DNA of 64,000 nucleotides, from the NCBI GenBank assembly GCA_021904315.1, contig CM038919.1, positions 13,199,666 to 13,263,665 of the forward strand. Direction: 5' to 3'. Made by a program: the position numbers and the translations under genes. This DNA comes from Sphagnum magellanicum. Taxonomy: Eukaryota; Streptophyta; Sphagnopsida; Sphagnales; Sphagnaceae. Every line of letters begins with the position of its first letter. Position 1 is the stretch's first letter. The notes under the pieces were generated by a model. That model searched no databases. It saw only the letters and a program-made list of their open reading frames with translations, and had not been told where the DNA came from. Below are positions 38,386 through 50,419 of the stretch, piece by piece.

Positions 38386-40690
38386 AAACCTTACTTTCTA
38401 TTTGAATTATTTTTTAAAATATTGAACATCAGATCCTAGCTGAACTTTGTAGATTCTGATTCCAATCAAGATTGTTTCAATGGTTATCTTTAGTACACCA
38501 CTAAGTTTCAGAAAGATTGGATGCATTAGGAGTAGGCAACACTTGGTGGATGGGGTGATTAAGGTTGGGCAAGACCACATTTAATTTGATGTTGTGGTTT
38601 TCAATCCATGAACCTACTTGCTGGTTTGGAATACCTCCACTCGTAGTATGTGTGGTTGTTGGAGTGGTTTTCTCATTACACCTAGTGGTACACTCATTAG
38701 TTTGGTTCTTACATGCTTAGGGTGGTTAGAAATAACACTAAAAAATGTTTGTTATCTTATTGTAGTGCTTCAATGATTTGTCTCATGACATGGTCATGAG
38801 TGTGGTTGTCATAGTGGTTGACTTAGGAGTCTTGAGGTGATTGTCATTTACTTAGGAGTCTTTAGGTGGTTGTGGTTAATGTAGTGTTATGGACATAGAA
38901 TTAGTGTTGGAGTGATTACCAAAAGTACTTAAATCTTAAAATGATTAAGTAATGAAGTAATATGGTGGTTTGTGATTTAAGGTATATTGAAAATAGTTCT
39001 AGTAAGCATTAATTCGGTGGTTAGTGTGGTTTGTGGTTTATAAAAAACAATCTAGTGAGGATAATTCTTGCTTATGGTTTGTGGTTTATAAATGTAGTCT
39101 AATAAAACTTGTGTTTATAATGTTGGTTTTAAGGAAGGCAAAAATGGGGAATTTAAAGAGCTTTCACAAGTTTACTCACATGTGCATTTGTTAATGTTGT
39201 GGCCGAATTATCTAGGCTATAGCCAATTGAGCATGGTTCTACATGCACATTTGACCATGTAGAATTAAGGAGGCACAATTTTCCAACTACAAGTGGTAGC
39301 CCTCTTGATGAGTTGGTGTCTTGTATAGGAAGTGTAACTGTAACACATTTACCATCATTAGAAGCAATAACCACGAATGAAGGCGAATCCCCTTTGAAAC
39401 AAACAAATGTAACCCAAAAGCCAAATGTGGACTCCTTAGAGCATAGGAGGTTTAATTTGTTTTCAAGTGAACTAGCCATTTCTAACGATGTCTTGTTGAG
39501 TTCCAACAAGATGATTAGGAACCAAATGGATTTCACGGTTGTTGCACCCACAAAACCAATGAATATAAGTGGAGGTATGTAAATGTGTTGTTTTTAAATC
39601 ATGTTGTCATTTTTCAATGGTGATAATTTTTTTGGCATCAAATGGCCAATTCTCTAATATACTCATTGATTTCATATTCAATGCAGAATTGTTTGATCAT
39701 AATGCACATATGCAAGAAGAGCTTGGAGAAGCCAATCAATAGCCAACAAATTTGGACAACTCAACTTGCACAATAGATGCTAAATCTTCACAACTTGGAG
39801 CTAGATATTCTTTTTAGTCTAAGTGCAAAGCTCTTGATGACATTCTAGCTAAAAGACCGACATCTGAATCTAACTTATCAAGTCAGCAAGCATCAATTCC
39901 AACAGAGAATTTAATCTTTGAGTTGATCCATTGTTGTGCTAGAAATTTCCATCAAAATTCCAAACTTTTGGTCACATGATGCATATTAACATAATTTGTT
40001 CTCTCTATGTGATTATCAAATGTAGCCAGTATCTTGAAAAGGATTAACACACTAGTAGACTAGCATGCAGTTCATAATCCATTGAAAAAGGCATATCAAA
40101 GGGGATTAGTAGTTGGCAATTCCAAACCCAAGTCACCATCCAAGAAACAACCCAATGTTAGTTCACTTAGGACAATCTACACTCAAAAATAAGTTGAGAA
40201 AGAAATGGCACCACCAGCTTCTACAACCCGTAATAAGAATAAAAATTGGAACTAGAATGCCATTCATTAGTTACATACTAATATGTCATTCATGTCTTGG
40301 CTTCTAGTTCTCTTTATAGTGCATGTCTTGTCAATTTCCATGAAGTAGGATGTATAGAGGTTGGCTTGGGATGAACCTAAAGAGATTGCATTTTTGGACG
40401 TCAAGGAGTAGTTGAACTACTTCAAATGGTTTTTGATTATCTCTGCAACATATAAATCACATGTAGTCTCTCAATATGCTTGGGTTATTATTTTTGTTGT
40501 TTTGCAAGCCTTAACTTTTGACTTTTCCATGGGCTTGTTTTTAACATGTTATAATATTTTTGTTTTCAAGTTTTGCATTTTTGATGTCACTTTCAAACAA
40601 TTCTCATTTGCAAGTATTAATTAACTTGCATTTTGTGTGATTTTGGATAATAATACATTCTATGTTTGAACACTACATAGATTTCAAATA
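38386..40690. other. Interior of giant element with an unassigned ORF
   Basis: The part before 39150 is GT-rich non-coding sequence (TGGTTGTGG/GTGGTT words). A + strand frame at 39313-39582 (89 codons) with flanking coding-like sequence from about 39140 to 39800 may be an old coding stretch, but I recognise no domain; the - strand frame at 39153-39551 is its alternative reading. The rest is AT-rich. Confidence 0.35.
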
Positions 40691-40693
40691 TTT

Positions 40694-41003
40694 GAGTATT
40701 GCATGGATTTCAAGTGTGAATATTGCATGGATAACATTACATCAATACAGTGGATATTGGGATGTAATGAACTATTGTGGGAAGTTGGGCTTCTTTGTGG
40801 TAGGCTGATTTGCACGACAGAGACTTGGTGTGCAAACTCCATTACCAAAATGTGAGTATTACATGGATTTCAAGTGTTTAAGTATTGCATGGATAACATT
40901 ACATCAACATAACGGATATTGGGATGCAATGAACTATTTTGGTAAGCTGGGCTTCTGTGTGGCAAGTTCTACACACCAGAAACTTGGTGTGCAGACTCCA
41001 TTA
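40694..41003. repeat. Tandem duplication, about 150-bp unit, two copies
   Basis: Copy 1 at 40694-40844 and copy 2 at 40854-41003 share GAGTATTRCATGGATTTCAA, GCATGGATAACATTACATCA, GGATATTGGGATGYAATGAA and ACTTGGTGTGCARACTCCAT in the same order. Identity by eye is about 85%. A further partial GAGTATTGCATGG-like word precedes copy 1. Non-coding as far as I can see. Confidence 0.75.
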
Positions 41004-41453
41004 AATAGACCAAATTTTATAATTAGAAGGAAGGAAAATTGCAAATGAGATTTAAGATGGATTTGAGGTTGGCCTTTAAGAAGAAACGTTGTTGTACACA
41101 CATGTTAACCATTTCAATTATTGTTGGCTACATATAATAATGTAACAACCAATTCTTGAACAAGTTTCAATTGTTTTCAAATAGGCTTTAATACATGCGG
41201 CCTAAAATAGTTCAACTTGATAGGTTAAATATGTCCTACCAATAAAAAATTCAATGATTTTTAAAATTTTAATGAAGACATAAATCCAAGAATGGCAAAA
41301 AAAATAACAAGGTCAACCCATTTTTGATATAGTAGCTACCTACATTGTGAACATAAATCTTGGTAGTCACAAAACATCTTTCAACATTCCATAATGCCCT
41401 GAACATAAAGCTTGGTAAGACCATAAAAAAAAATTCCAACATGGATTCATAAC

Positions 41454-42360
41454 TGATGCACCCCCCACACGCCTTGAAAGACTCGAATGCAAGTTTGAAA
41501 ATGAAAACAACAAAAGAAACATGAATTGGGGTTTTTCCCTAGCTCACAACACTTCAGGGGTAGAGGGGCATGCTAGAGCTCTAGGATGGGGATTAGGATG
41601 AGTGACAAGTGGGTCAATTATTCACACAAACTTACACAAACTAAACAACAAGTTGGTTAATGCATAGTTGGAACACTTTTGGTGCATGGATGAATCACGG
41701 GCATATACAAACTCACAAGATTCACCACGGCCTGGACTTGGGGGAAACCATCACCTTCCCCCTTATATTATTTTCTATGATTAACCATGGGGGCTACATC
41801 CAAATGTCATTTTGTCCTGGGACTCCCAAGTTGGGAGTCCATAAATTCCCAAAATTGGGGTTTTTGGCAGTTTGGAGGGCCATAACTTCTTGTGCAAACC
41901 TCTGATTGAGGTGAGGTCTAAAACAAAGTTATAACACTCATTGAGAACTTTCCAAAAATATGTGGCATGCCACCTACACGCACCTATTTTAAGGCGATTT
42001 CCAACTTTTAATGGTCAAAAATAAAATTGGAACTTTGACTTTCGACCCTTCGTTTGGCTATAATTTGTGTCTTAAGTACTCAAGTGGGTCATGCAAGCCC
42101 ATTTTAGACATTTACATTTCAAGAGCTTTTCAATGGTATAAAAAACTCTATAATCCAATAAGTTTGACCTTTGAAATTCTTTTTTGAAGTTTCGGGACTC
42201 CATAAGGCTTTTAATTCCCAAAGTGGGAATCCACTTGGGAGTGTGTGGGTTCATTCCCTCACACTCCCGGGAGTGGAAATGTGACTTTTGGGTTGCATTC
42301 TTGGCTCGCACCTCTCTATGCCTTTGCCTTGGTCATGAGCCCAAGGTTAGGGTCATGACA
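41454..42360 (-). mobile_element. Solo LTR C, same family as LTRs A and B
   Basis: A 907-bp LTR relic on the - strand: in that orientation it starts TGTCATGACCCTAACCTTGG (42360 downwards) and ends GGGGTGCATCA (41454). It is flanked by a perfect 5-bp target duplication, ATAAC (41449-41453 and 42361-42365). A TATA-like region lies near 41763, shared with the other copies (TATA...GGGGGAAGGTGATGG in the LTR sense). No internal retroelement genes flank it. It sits inside the giant element and so inserted after it. Superfamily not assigned. A fossil, with long independent divergence from A and B. Confidence 0.88.
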
Positions 42361-42365
42361 ATAAC

Positions 42366-43200
42366 AACACTATTTGTAATGCTTTAAACCCATTCAATTT
42401 GTCCATCAAAAAAAAATTCCCCCATAGACAATGTTATAAAAATAATAAGTCCAAGAGTTTAAGGCATGATTTAAACTACCAACTTAATTCCTAACACTTG
42501 ACTTTTTTAGTGCCTTCATATATTAGCTTGTGTAGGGAGCTCCAAATATGGAGACCATGAGGACCCAAAAAGCACAACTAGTAGGCCAAAGCACCATTGC
42601 TCTTGTTATGAACCTGCATTGTTGCCCATTCCCCCTTGTTGTAACTTCCTACACAATGTAATGTACTTAAAAATTGGCCTATCATCAAATAGATTTAATA
42701 AAATGCATGTGGTACATTACAACTTGACCCACAACAATGTACTAGGAAGTAAAGTTAACCTAACAACTTGACCAAAAATAAACATTTAGCATAGAACATA
42801 TAGGTGACAAAATGAAACATGGTGCATGACTCTTACCTTTGTGGAATAGTTACAGTGTGGCAAGTACTTCCATGATGTCATTCCTTCTATTAAGCTCCTT
42901 TCCTTGCTCCTCCAAATATATTTAAATTTTGTAATCTTCGAATCTTGATAACATCAAAATCTTAATCTAGTAATTGAAAAGCTTCTAATGCCTCTAGAAT
43001 GAGTTTTGTCACATCATCTTTAAATTCATAGGTAGCATAATTTCCCTTCACCATATGGCTTGTAGGTGGCAAAGAAAATTTTGAAGCCAAGATCAAATGT
43101 GAAAACACAAATGTTAAAGGCTAATCATCTTAAAGAAGGTAGGAATGGCTTCCTACTTATAATCATTCATCCCAATAACCTCTAACAACCATGTCACCTT
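42366..43200. other. Interior of giant element, no gene recognised
   Basis: AT-rich sequence between solo LTR C and the - strand transposase-like fragment. Nothing identifiable. Confidence 0.4.
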
Positions 43201-43204
43201 GTGT

Positions 43205-43870
43205 CTACTCATTCCCATCATAATTTGTGAAAGATTCATCCACGACATGAACACCCTTTTCCATTAGCATCAACCAAAAAGGTTCATCAATTGTAGTAGG
43301 TATTGCAACATTATCACCTGGATGTAGGTTGTCAACAATCCATTCGCCCCCGATACCTGCCTCAATGTCTTCATTGGGGTCATACATGATATCCCGCACC
43401 TCTAAAATATTCTTAGGCCTTAAATATATCAATATCCATTTCGGCACATGGTCTTTGTTAACACAATGGGTTTCAAGATCTGTACCCATACAACTTTCAT
43501 AGAAGCAAGAAAGTTGACGATATTGGCAAAGGGTGGGATCTTTATGTGAAAAAGATCATACTTGGTGTTTAACCCTGCTACCCTTCAGGTCTCACATTCA
43601 AAGCTTTTGCTCCTATCAATATTTCCAACTTTCACCTCATGGAAGAACTTGTTTATGTGTTGTCCAACATTTAGATGGGCTACATGGTACTTGTTTGCTT
43701 TAGATTTTAGGAACGCCACAACTTCTGCAACATTTTGAATCTTCGTACTCATGGATTTAATTTTTTCTTTTTGAATTTCTTTTTTCAATAATGCCCCTAC
43801 TCCATCCACCTCCCCCTTTCCATGCCTAGTGGCAAAAAAATTCCAGATTAGTGAACATCCATCAGTATTA
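43205..43870 (-). pseudogene. Second transposase-like protein, C-terminal piece (HGKG-x2-DG-x-GA motif)
   Basis: On the - strand one frame reads WNFFATRHGKGEVDGVGALL and then KKEIQKEKIKSMSTKIQN, AEVVAFLKSKANKYHVAHL and HEVKVGNIDRSKSFECET. After an interruption it continues with KWILIYLRPKNILEVRDI, GEWIVDNLHPGDNVAIP and EPFWLMLMEKGVHVVDESF. The H-G-K-G-x-x-D-G-x-G-A block is a conserved signature that I have seen in uncharacterised transposase-like proteins of plants and animals, but I cannot place it in a named superfamily. It is different from the MULE relic. The largest intact pieces are 43585-43809 and 43205-43489. It is probably the C-terminal half of the protein whose other half lies at 45.95-46.6 kb. 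Confidence 0.45.
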
Positions 43871-45950
43871 CTAGTAGATGTGGTGAGATAAGGGTACCAT
43901 GATACAAAATACCATGCACATGTGCTCTTGAACTACCCTGAGTAGCCATCTATCCACACAATGTGTTGCCTTGGAATGCAATTAACACTTTGCAAATCCT
44001 ACTAATGAAGCATGAAGGCATGTTGAACAAATAAGGAATCATACTAAGGTCATTAAAAACATGGTAATGAACTTCCTTAAGGACGAGTTTGGATTGGTAG
44101 GGTCAACTAGAGGATTGTGTCGATAACTAATGTGCACTAAAATACTAACCTAAAAGTTATGCCAATGCATATTCTGAACTTCATTTTGGATATTCATTGT
44201 GTAACTTTTGAAGAAATCCACACATGACAAAATTGTATTTGATGGTAGATTTTCTAAGCATTGCCTAAGACTAAACCACTAAGCAATATAATAATGCATT
44301 TATATTATGTCTAATTTATGCATTAGACATTGAGACTTGGTTCTTTATTGATGACTTATCAATCATGCATTTACATAATTAGTTTGGGGCATAGAACAAA
44401 ATGAAAGAAGTTTAATATTTGCATTGAAATAATCACCACAACTACAACAACCAAAATTGCTTTTGTAAAACCTGGTGCTTTTATACCCATTGGAGCAACC
44501 AATGCAAGTTTATATTTATATTATAACAAATACCATTGCTTTTAGATCTACTACACAACAACCAATGCTTGTAGATTCATACCAGCAAACAACATTTAAT
44601 GGATTTGTTGTTGTTGATCCATTGCAACAACACTTCCATCATTTGTTTGATTTGTTATTGCTAATCATTCAAAAATGGAAGGATATTTATTGTTATTGCT
44701 GAAGCTTTAAGCAACCATTACATCATGAAATACTTCTAGCTAGCTCTAGAAACCCAAGTTTCCAATAAACAAACCTACAATTTAAGAATAAATATCTATA
44801 ATTTAAAGTTTTACAAATATCAATGAACGGATTCAACCCATTAAGTTTCCAAAATTTTGATCATTTAACAAATATTCCAAATTTTGGAATATACAAAATT
44901 TCTGTGCCACATGTTCCATCAACAAGCTTAAATTTTTACATCAATTTGAGCAGATTATGTAATGATCATCAAATAGCTTGATCTGGGCAATGGAGCAACT
45001 AGTTACAACATACAAACCCATTCAAACAAAATGATTGTCAAGGTTGAAATCACAATACTTTGCATTGCAACATCTAATGTTTTCATGTATCATCATAAAG
45101 AAAATGGAAATTTCAAAAAGATTGATCTCCATTAGAATGCAACATACTTAAACAACAATTGCCATAAGATTATCTTATTTATCTAGACCCTATTCCATTT
45201 CTTGTGTAATGTTGAAATAAGTGTAACCATTATTTCCTTTAGCACACCATTGTTGCCTTGAAAACATAAATATCAATTTGCTTCTTAAAACAAAACCATA
45301 GCATCTTTTTAAGCACAAGTACTGCTACCAATGTTGCCTTAAAAACAACTAGTGTTGATTTTTGCATTAACATTGTTGTTTAACTAGCACAATTGGAGCT
45401 AAAGCAACCAATGCTTCTCTAATAAGCATCCTTAAGCACAACCAATGCTTCTATAAGCACAACCGATGTTTCCTTAAACTTCCTTAAGCACAACCAATGC
45501 TTTTTAAGCACAATTAGTGTTTTTTTAAACACAACTAGTGTTGTAGTCCTTATGTAAATTTTTTTTTTTTTATCACAAGTACATAGTTCCTTGTATAAAT
45601 AATCATTTCATTAATTAATGAGGACATTCCTTACATAAGCAAGGTGCATGCTTATTCTTGAAGGAGTGGTCATGAAACCATTAGATAATCCTATTCACCA
45701 TTGTACTTCTATACAAACCAGTGCTACTTCTATAATGTATTGCTGCCTCAAGCACTCTATGGTTTTTATTTTAGTTAAAAGAAACATAATACCATAATAA
45801 CATATTATATAGTGCTACAACTAGGTCTACATATCACCGTCATGGAAAGTAAACACCCACATTCATAGACTAACACTAAAGTACTCACATAAATAAAAAA
45901 GACAAGATCAATTTTTTTTCAATTGTGCAAAAGAAGAAAAGAATGTTACA
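43871..45950. other. Non-coding gap between two - strand transposase-like pieces
   Basis: AT-rich sequence with no recognised frame. It separates two stretches that probably belonged to one gene, so it may be an insertion or a long decayed intron. The right half holds the tandem array listed separately. Confidence 0.4.
45290..45545. repeat. Degenerate short tandem repeat (AAGCACAACCAATGCTT)
   Basis: About ten imperfect copies of a 17-25-base unit of the form TAAGCACAACCAATGCTTCT. Clear copies lie near 45430-45460 and 45482-45530. Each unit contains a small imperfect palindrome (AAGCA...TGCTT). Spacing varies. No coding role is apparent. Confidence 0.65.
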
Positions 45951-45954
45951 ACAC

Positions 45955-46610
45955 ATTGGAATTTTACTTATGAAGCTTGTAATAATGTGCCGCATGCTTT
46001 TCATGCACCTTTATAAAAATGTGCCGCCTCACCACATCTTTCCAATTAGGAGAAATCATAATTTGAGAAGTCCAAAATTGAATCACAAGATCTCTGATGG
46101 ATGTAGGCAAGGTGTGAAAATGTCTTGACCTCTTTTGAGTAATCCAAAATGCATTGTTGACTGTATCCATCAAAATTCGTCACTCCAAGACCTTTTTGAT
46201 GTTTTTTTGTCAACCCCCAACACCTTAGTAACACTTCTATTACTACCAATTGATGAACCATAAGTAAGCATACATACAATGTCTTTGGCAACCACAAGTT
46301 AAGTCTGCTTTGGACCTACCAAATGACTTGTGATCCCATATTTCATGTTGCACAAGATTCTTGATTTTGTTTGATAGATTGCACATTAATAAGATATGCA
46401 AGAACTGCATTTTGTAGGATAGAATGATCGAGAAACTTCTCGATGATAGCATGTTGAATGGAAGGTTCAAAATCCTTGATAAGTTCTAGGGCAATTGTTG
46501 CTAGCTTTCTAGCAATCTTGGCAATCACCTTTTGCAACTGTTTATCATAACTTTCAAGAGTTATAGAAAAAGACTTAACAACTTTTGATTGAACAAACTT
46601 TTGTAACTTA
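45955..46610 (-). pseudogene. Second transposase-like protein, N-terminal piece (SPN-x-KDV motif)
   Basis: Reading on the - strand: LATIALELIKDFEPSIQHA, IEKFLDHSILQNAVLAYL, then after a change of frame HQKGLGVTNFDGYSQQC, and finally DLVIQFWTSQIMISPNWKDV with VRRHIFIKVHEKHAAHYY at about 46085-45970. The (V/I)-x-x-F-W-(T)...-S-P-N-x-K-D-(V/I)-x-(R)-x-(R) block followed by H-x-x-H-Y is a recurring motif in transposase-like proteins that also carry the H-G-K-G block found at 43.85 kb. Several breaks interrupt the frame. Its function as a transposase is inferred from company, not proven. Confidence 0.4.
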
Positions 46611-47700
46611 TTTTCAAGAATTTTATGAGCTCGTTACCTCTTAACACATTTTCGTGTGTTGGCTCTACACTTAACCTCATACTAGCTTTGATAAACACTC
46701 CTTGGGCTATAGTTTCCTTCACCCCAAACATTTACATCTTGAATGTCATTTGCAACTTCTTCACCCCCTTCTAACAGAAGGTTTCATTTGTGCTTGACCA
46801 TGCTTTTGTTGTCGAGAGCTTTGTAATGAAACCCACCCACAAATAAAGGACAATCATGTAAACTTTGAACCATCAACTTTTGCTCAAAACTTGAAAACTA
46901 GCAAAGATAACTTGAGATAGAAAATGTTTTGATGTAAAAACCCTATGTGAACCTATTTTTTCTAGGTTTAAATGCACTTTATTTAAAGATGAAGGGCATT
47001 GATCAAGTTTGTCATGTGTAACAAAATCATTGCAACCAATTCCCTGGCTTTTAATCCATGCATACATGACTTATGAACCCTAGAAACCTTATTTTATGCA
47101 TACATTCCCAACTGGCTATATAGCATCTTTCAGTACCAAACTAGTCCAAAACGAGATTGGAGTAAACAACAAGCTATTCTGTTCATTTCTCTTTCAATAA
47201 ACTTTTTTGGGATGCATCTCAACATATCTATAAGTTGCTTGTAGCTTTGTCAAATGTTTCCGTTCATAACAACAACAACTATCATGCTCAAAATTCAAGT
47301 CTAATGTGCCTAGAGAAATTATTCTTAGAAGCGGCTACCTCAATGGTTTCTCTACAACGTCTATGTTTCTACTACATTCTTGAACTCATAAATGAACCCT
47401 AACGGAAGTTCAAAGTATGCACATAAAGTATGCACATAATGCACATTGACAAAGCAAAAGCTCACGTACCATAGTAGAATTAAAACCTAAATGGAACTCT
47501 TGCTCATAATGCACACTTGCCACACATACTTTAAACTTGACATTACACTTCAACCCTATAATGTTAGACCTTTAACTACAACAGTCAAGAAAAGTTGTCA
47601 GACATTAACTAAAACTTTCCATTTAATTCATCCATTGAGCCTTTTATCCATTAGGATTGGAAACCTTCATTTATCTGAAGGTCCTTAATGTTCATATAGG
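46611..47700. other. Interior of giant element, no gene recognised
   Basis: AT-rich sequence; the - strand frame 46873-47067 may be the extreme N-terminal part of the transposase-like protein but shows no recognisable motif. Confidence 0.35.
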
Positions 47701-47703
47701 ATA

Positions 47704-47845
47704 TTAATCATGATCTTTACTTATTTTCAATTTATTTGACATTAAAATATATTAAATGTATCGTTATCTATATTCAATTTAATAAATCTAGTAAGTATAA
47801 ATTTTAATATCAAATAAATTGAAAATAAGCAAAGATCATGATTAA
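47704..47845. repeat. Inverted repeat (hairpin), 45-bp arms, 51-bp loop
   Basis: The arms 47704-47749 and 47801-47845 are reverse complements with about two mismatches, including ATCATGATCTTTACTTATTT on the left and its complement on the right. The loop is AT-rich. It could be a small fold-back MITE or a precursor-like hairpin that yields small RNAs. No flanking target duplication is clear. Confidence 0.8.
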
Positions 47846-49999
47846 TTCAATTTAATTTCTCCAAAACATCATTAAATACCATAAATTTTAAATTTTCAAA
47901 GAGGAAAACTTGTCCAATTAAATACACATAATGTACAAAAATGAATTATAACACCACAATTCATGATTATAAAGGAATGCATATAATAATAAAAATGTGT
48001 ATTTGAAAAAAATCAAATGTATTGTGTTAATTAATGTTGCAAAAGGATTGTTACAACTGGTTACAATGTTAAGAAAGTCCTTAAAGACATGCAAAACTTG
48101 ACAAAATCATTTCAAACTTTTGGAGAAGTTCAATAAATATTTATTAAATGTACTCCTTGAAAAGATTTTCATTTGACAATGTTATTCCAAATGAAATGTC
48201 TCTTAACCATGAATTCTTAAGACTGGTTACTCCTAGAGCATGTTGTTTTACTGTATTCGCACCCAAAACTGCAACCATTGAAAACTACCATGCCAATCTA
48301 AAAGTAACCTTTTGTTCATCCAAAGGTAGGTTTCACGATAGATAGGTTGGTTGGGTGATACATGCACTAGTTGGTGATGTATTACTACATTATTGGTATA
48401 GTGCACTATGAAAAAGTCATGGGTTTGTGCTAAACATGAAACAAGAACAATTTGTCGTGCATGTTGTCCTCAAACCAAAAATGATTCTTGATTCACATGT
48501 CACATTACCAGTTGGACCTTTATGAAATGACCCTTGTTATATCAAAAAAACATCCACACAAGAAATATTAGGTTCATAACCCATAATCTGAATGGGCTTC
48601 ATGTGACTATCCATGTGCATAACATGGAAATATATGCAAGCACCTAGTCAAGGTGTTACATCTTTTCCATCCAGAACTTGTGGAAAATGCATTACTGTGC
48701 TACCTTGAAAGGAATTGTTGTAGGAGGTCTCCAACATTTTTTCAGTCCTACTCAAGTAGGATGTTCACCTAGCAACATTCAATATATTCCCCCAACATCA
48801 AGAACACCAAAAAATTTATCAAAAGCAGATTCCATTTATTTATTACATGCATTGTTTCAATGTGACATAATTGTGATGATTTAACAACAATGCTACTAGG
48901 GTAACTTGCACAAATAATATATCCAAATATCCATCTACAAATCATTTAACCCTTACGTTAGGCTACATTCGATCAAACTAATTGTATTTTGATGTTCATT
49001 AATAAGTTATATAAGATGTTACACATCATCAAATATGTGTGATGTGCACAATTTGAAAAGATCTAGCTACTTCATGCGCCTAAGTGAACATTAGAACATG
49101 TTAGTTTACATGCAATAGGTAAGCACATGTTGGAAAAAAACATGAGAGTAGTATGTTGTATTGTTCTAGTCCATGTTTTTGGTAAATGAATGGTTATCAT
49201 ATGGTACAAAGTCTGGTGATAAGAATAGGGACCTATTAAACCTTAGTGCATACAATAGATTGATCACAAAATATAGTGTGACCCATATGATCTATAAATA
49301 AGTTAACAACACGTTACAAATCTCCCAAAATGTTTTTATGTATCAATGTTATTAGTCTAGCACATCACATTTCCGTGCTTGTGACACATGTTTAGGTTTT
49401 TTGCTTAGGGCAATGGGAATGGGTCTACATATCTCTCTTACCATTTAAGGGGGGCCTTTGTCCCACCATAAACAGGGGATTCATTCAGAGTGCCCTTTAG
49501 AAGTGTCATCAATGGTGTACAAAGAGAAGAGAATGTTTGTAAATGATGTGGAACCTAAGGTTGCATATTATTGCGATCACCATGCAACATGGCATGTGTT
49601 GTCATGGAACTATGAAGAATCACCTTGTGTTGAAAATTTGTATTTTGAATGCGGAATGTGAGGGGGTGCATACCCCCAACTATGATCCTTCACTTTCGAT
49701 TCATCCACTAGTGCTTGGACAACACAACATTGAATATTCCTTGCCGATACCTCCCACCATGAACCACCTTAATCACATTGCACATTTTGTATGGTCAAGT
49801 ACATAATGCAATATTGATTGTTACATGGTCTAGGGTTTACTACTGATTTCATGTATTTTCATATAAAACAACAATTCATAAACTAGTCACCCTATGTATT
49901 TATCTGAGCCAAATAAGTTATAATTATATTACCATGTAGCATACCATGAGAAATTGGGGTTCAATTCACATGATCAAAAGGTAATGAAACCAATGTCCT
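47846..49999. other. Interior of giant element, no gene recognised
   Basis: AT-rich sequence. A + strand stretch at 49458-49806 (two overlapping frames) looks coding-like in places (YCDHHATWHVLSWNYEES) but is unassigned. Confidence 0.35.
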
Positions 50000-50419
50000 T
50001 CACTCTTGTAGATAGGTTTTAAAGTTCAACACAACCTGGTGGCCACATTCCCATGAATTCTTTTGAGCAAATACCTTGGGAATGATGCTATTGACATTCA
50101 CAAAAGTTGCAAAGTTACATAGTTTTGAATCATCTTCATTTAGGCCCCTTGATAGGGACCATGCAATACATACGTAACATGCAAATTCCCTAGATGCTGC
50201 ATCATTGTGGAACCTTGGAATAGAATCATAGTGAATGCACTGCTTTTCCTCATGGATGTAAAGGTACCAATGATCTTTGTCCAAATATGGCACAACCATA
50301 GTGTTTTTCAAGTTTGAACTATGCTTGAAGTACTTAGTCCCCCACCGCTTTGTCCCCCCTCCATTTTGAACTTCATTTTGTAATACCCTAGAAGCTTTTG
50401 CATTTAACAAAAAGTACAT
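50000..50419 (-). CDS. Ulp1/C48-type SUMO-protease-like ORF
   Basis: A 139-codon - strand ORF matching the catalytic part of Ulp1/SENP cysteine proteases, which cleave SUMO precursors and conjugates. Visible catalytic residues in the right order and spacing: His50-Trp51 (LDKDHWYLYI), Asp65 (CIHYDSI), Gln119 (oxyanion hole) and Cys125 (QKNSWECGH). Coding-like sequence precedes the start in the same or a neighbouring frame (NKWLDF...LIHTF, to about 50510), matching the W-L-x-D block at the start of these domains, so the intact ORF is N-terminally truncated. Ulp1 domains are often carried by plant Mutator-like (Kaonashi) and CACTA-type transposons. Here it lies in the giant element on the same strand as the HGKG-type pieces. 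A lone domain this short is unlikely to be a host desumoylase. Confidence 0.75.
   Translation of the reverse strand: MYFLLNAKASRVLQNEVQNGGGTKRWGTKYFKHSSNLKNTMVVPYLDKDHWYLYIHEEKQCIHYDSIPRFHNDAASREFACYVCIAWSLSRGLNEDDSKLCNFATFVNVNSIIPKVFAQKNSWECGHQVVLNFKTYLQE

Noticed and set aside
45290-45545. CRISPR-like array
   Set aside because: Units are degenerate, spacing is irregular, and the window is clearly plant nuclear DNA.
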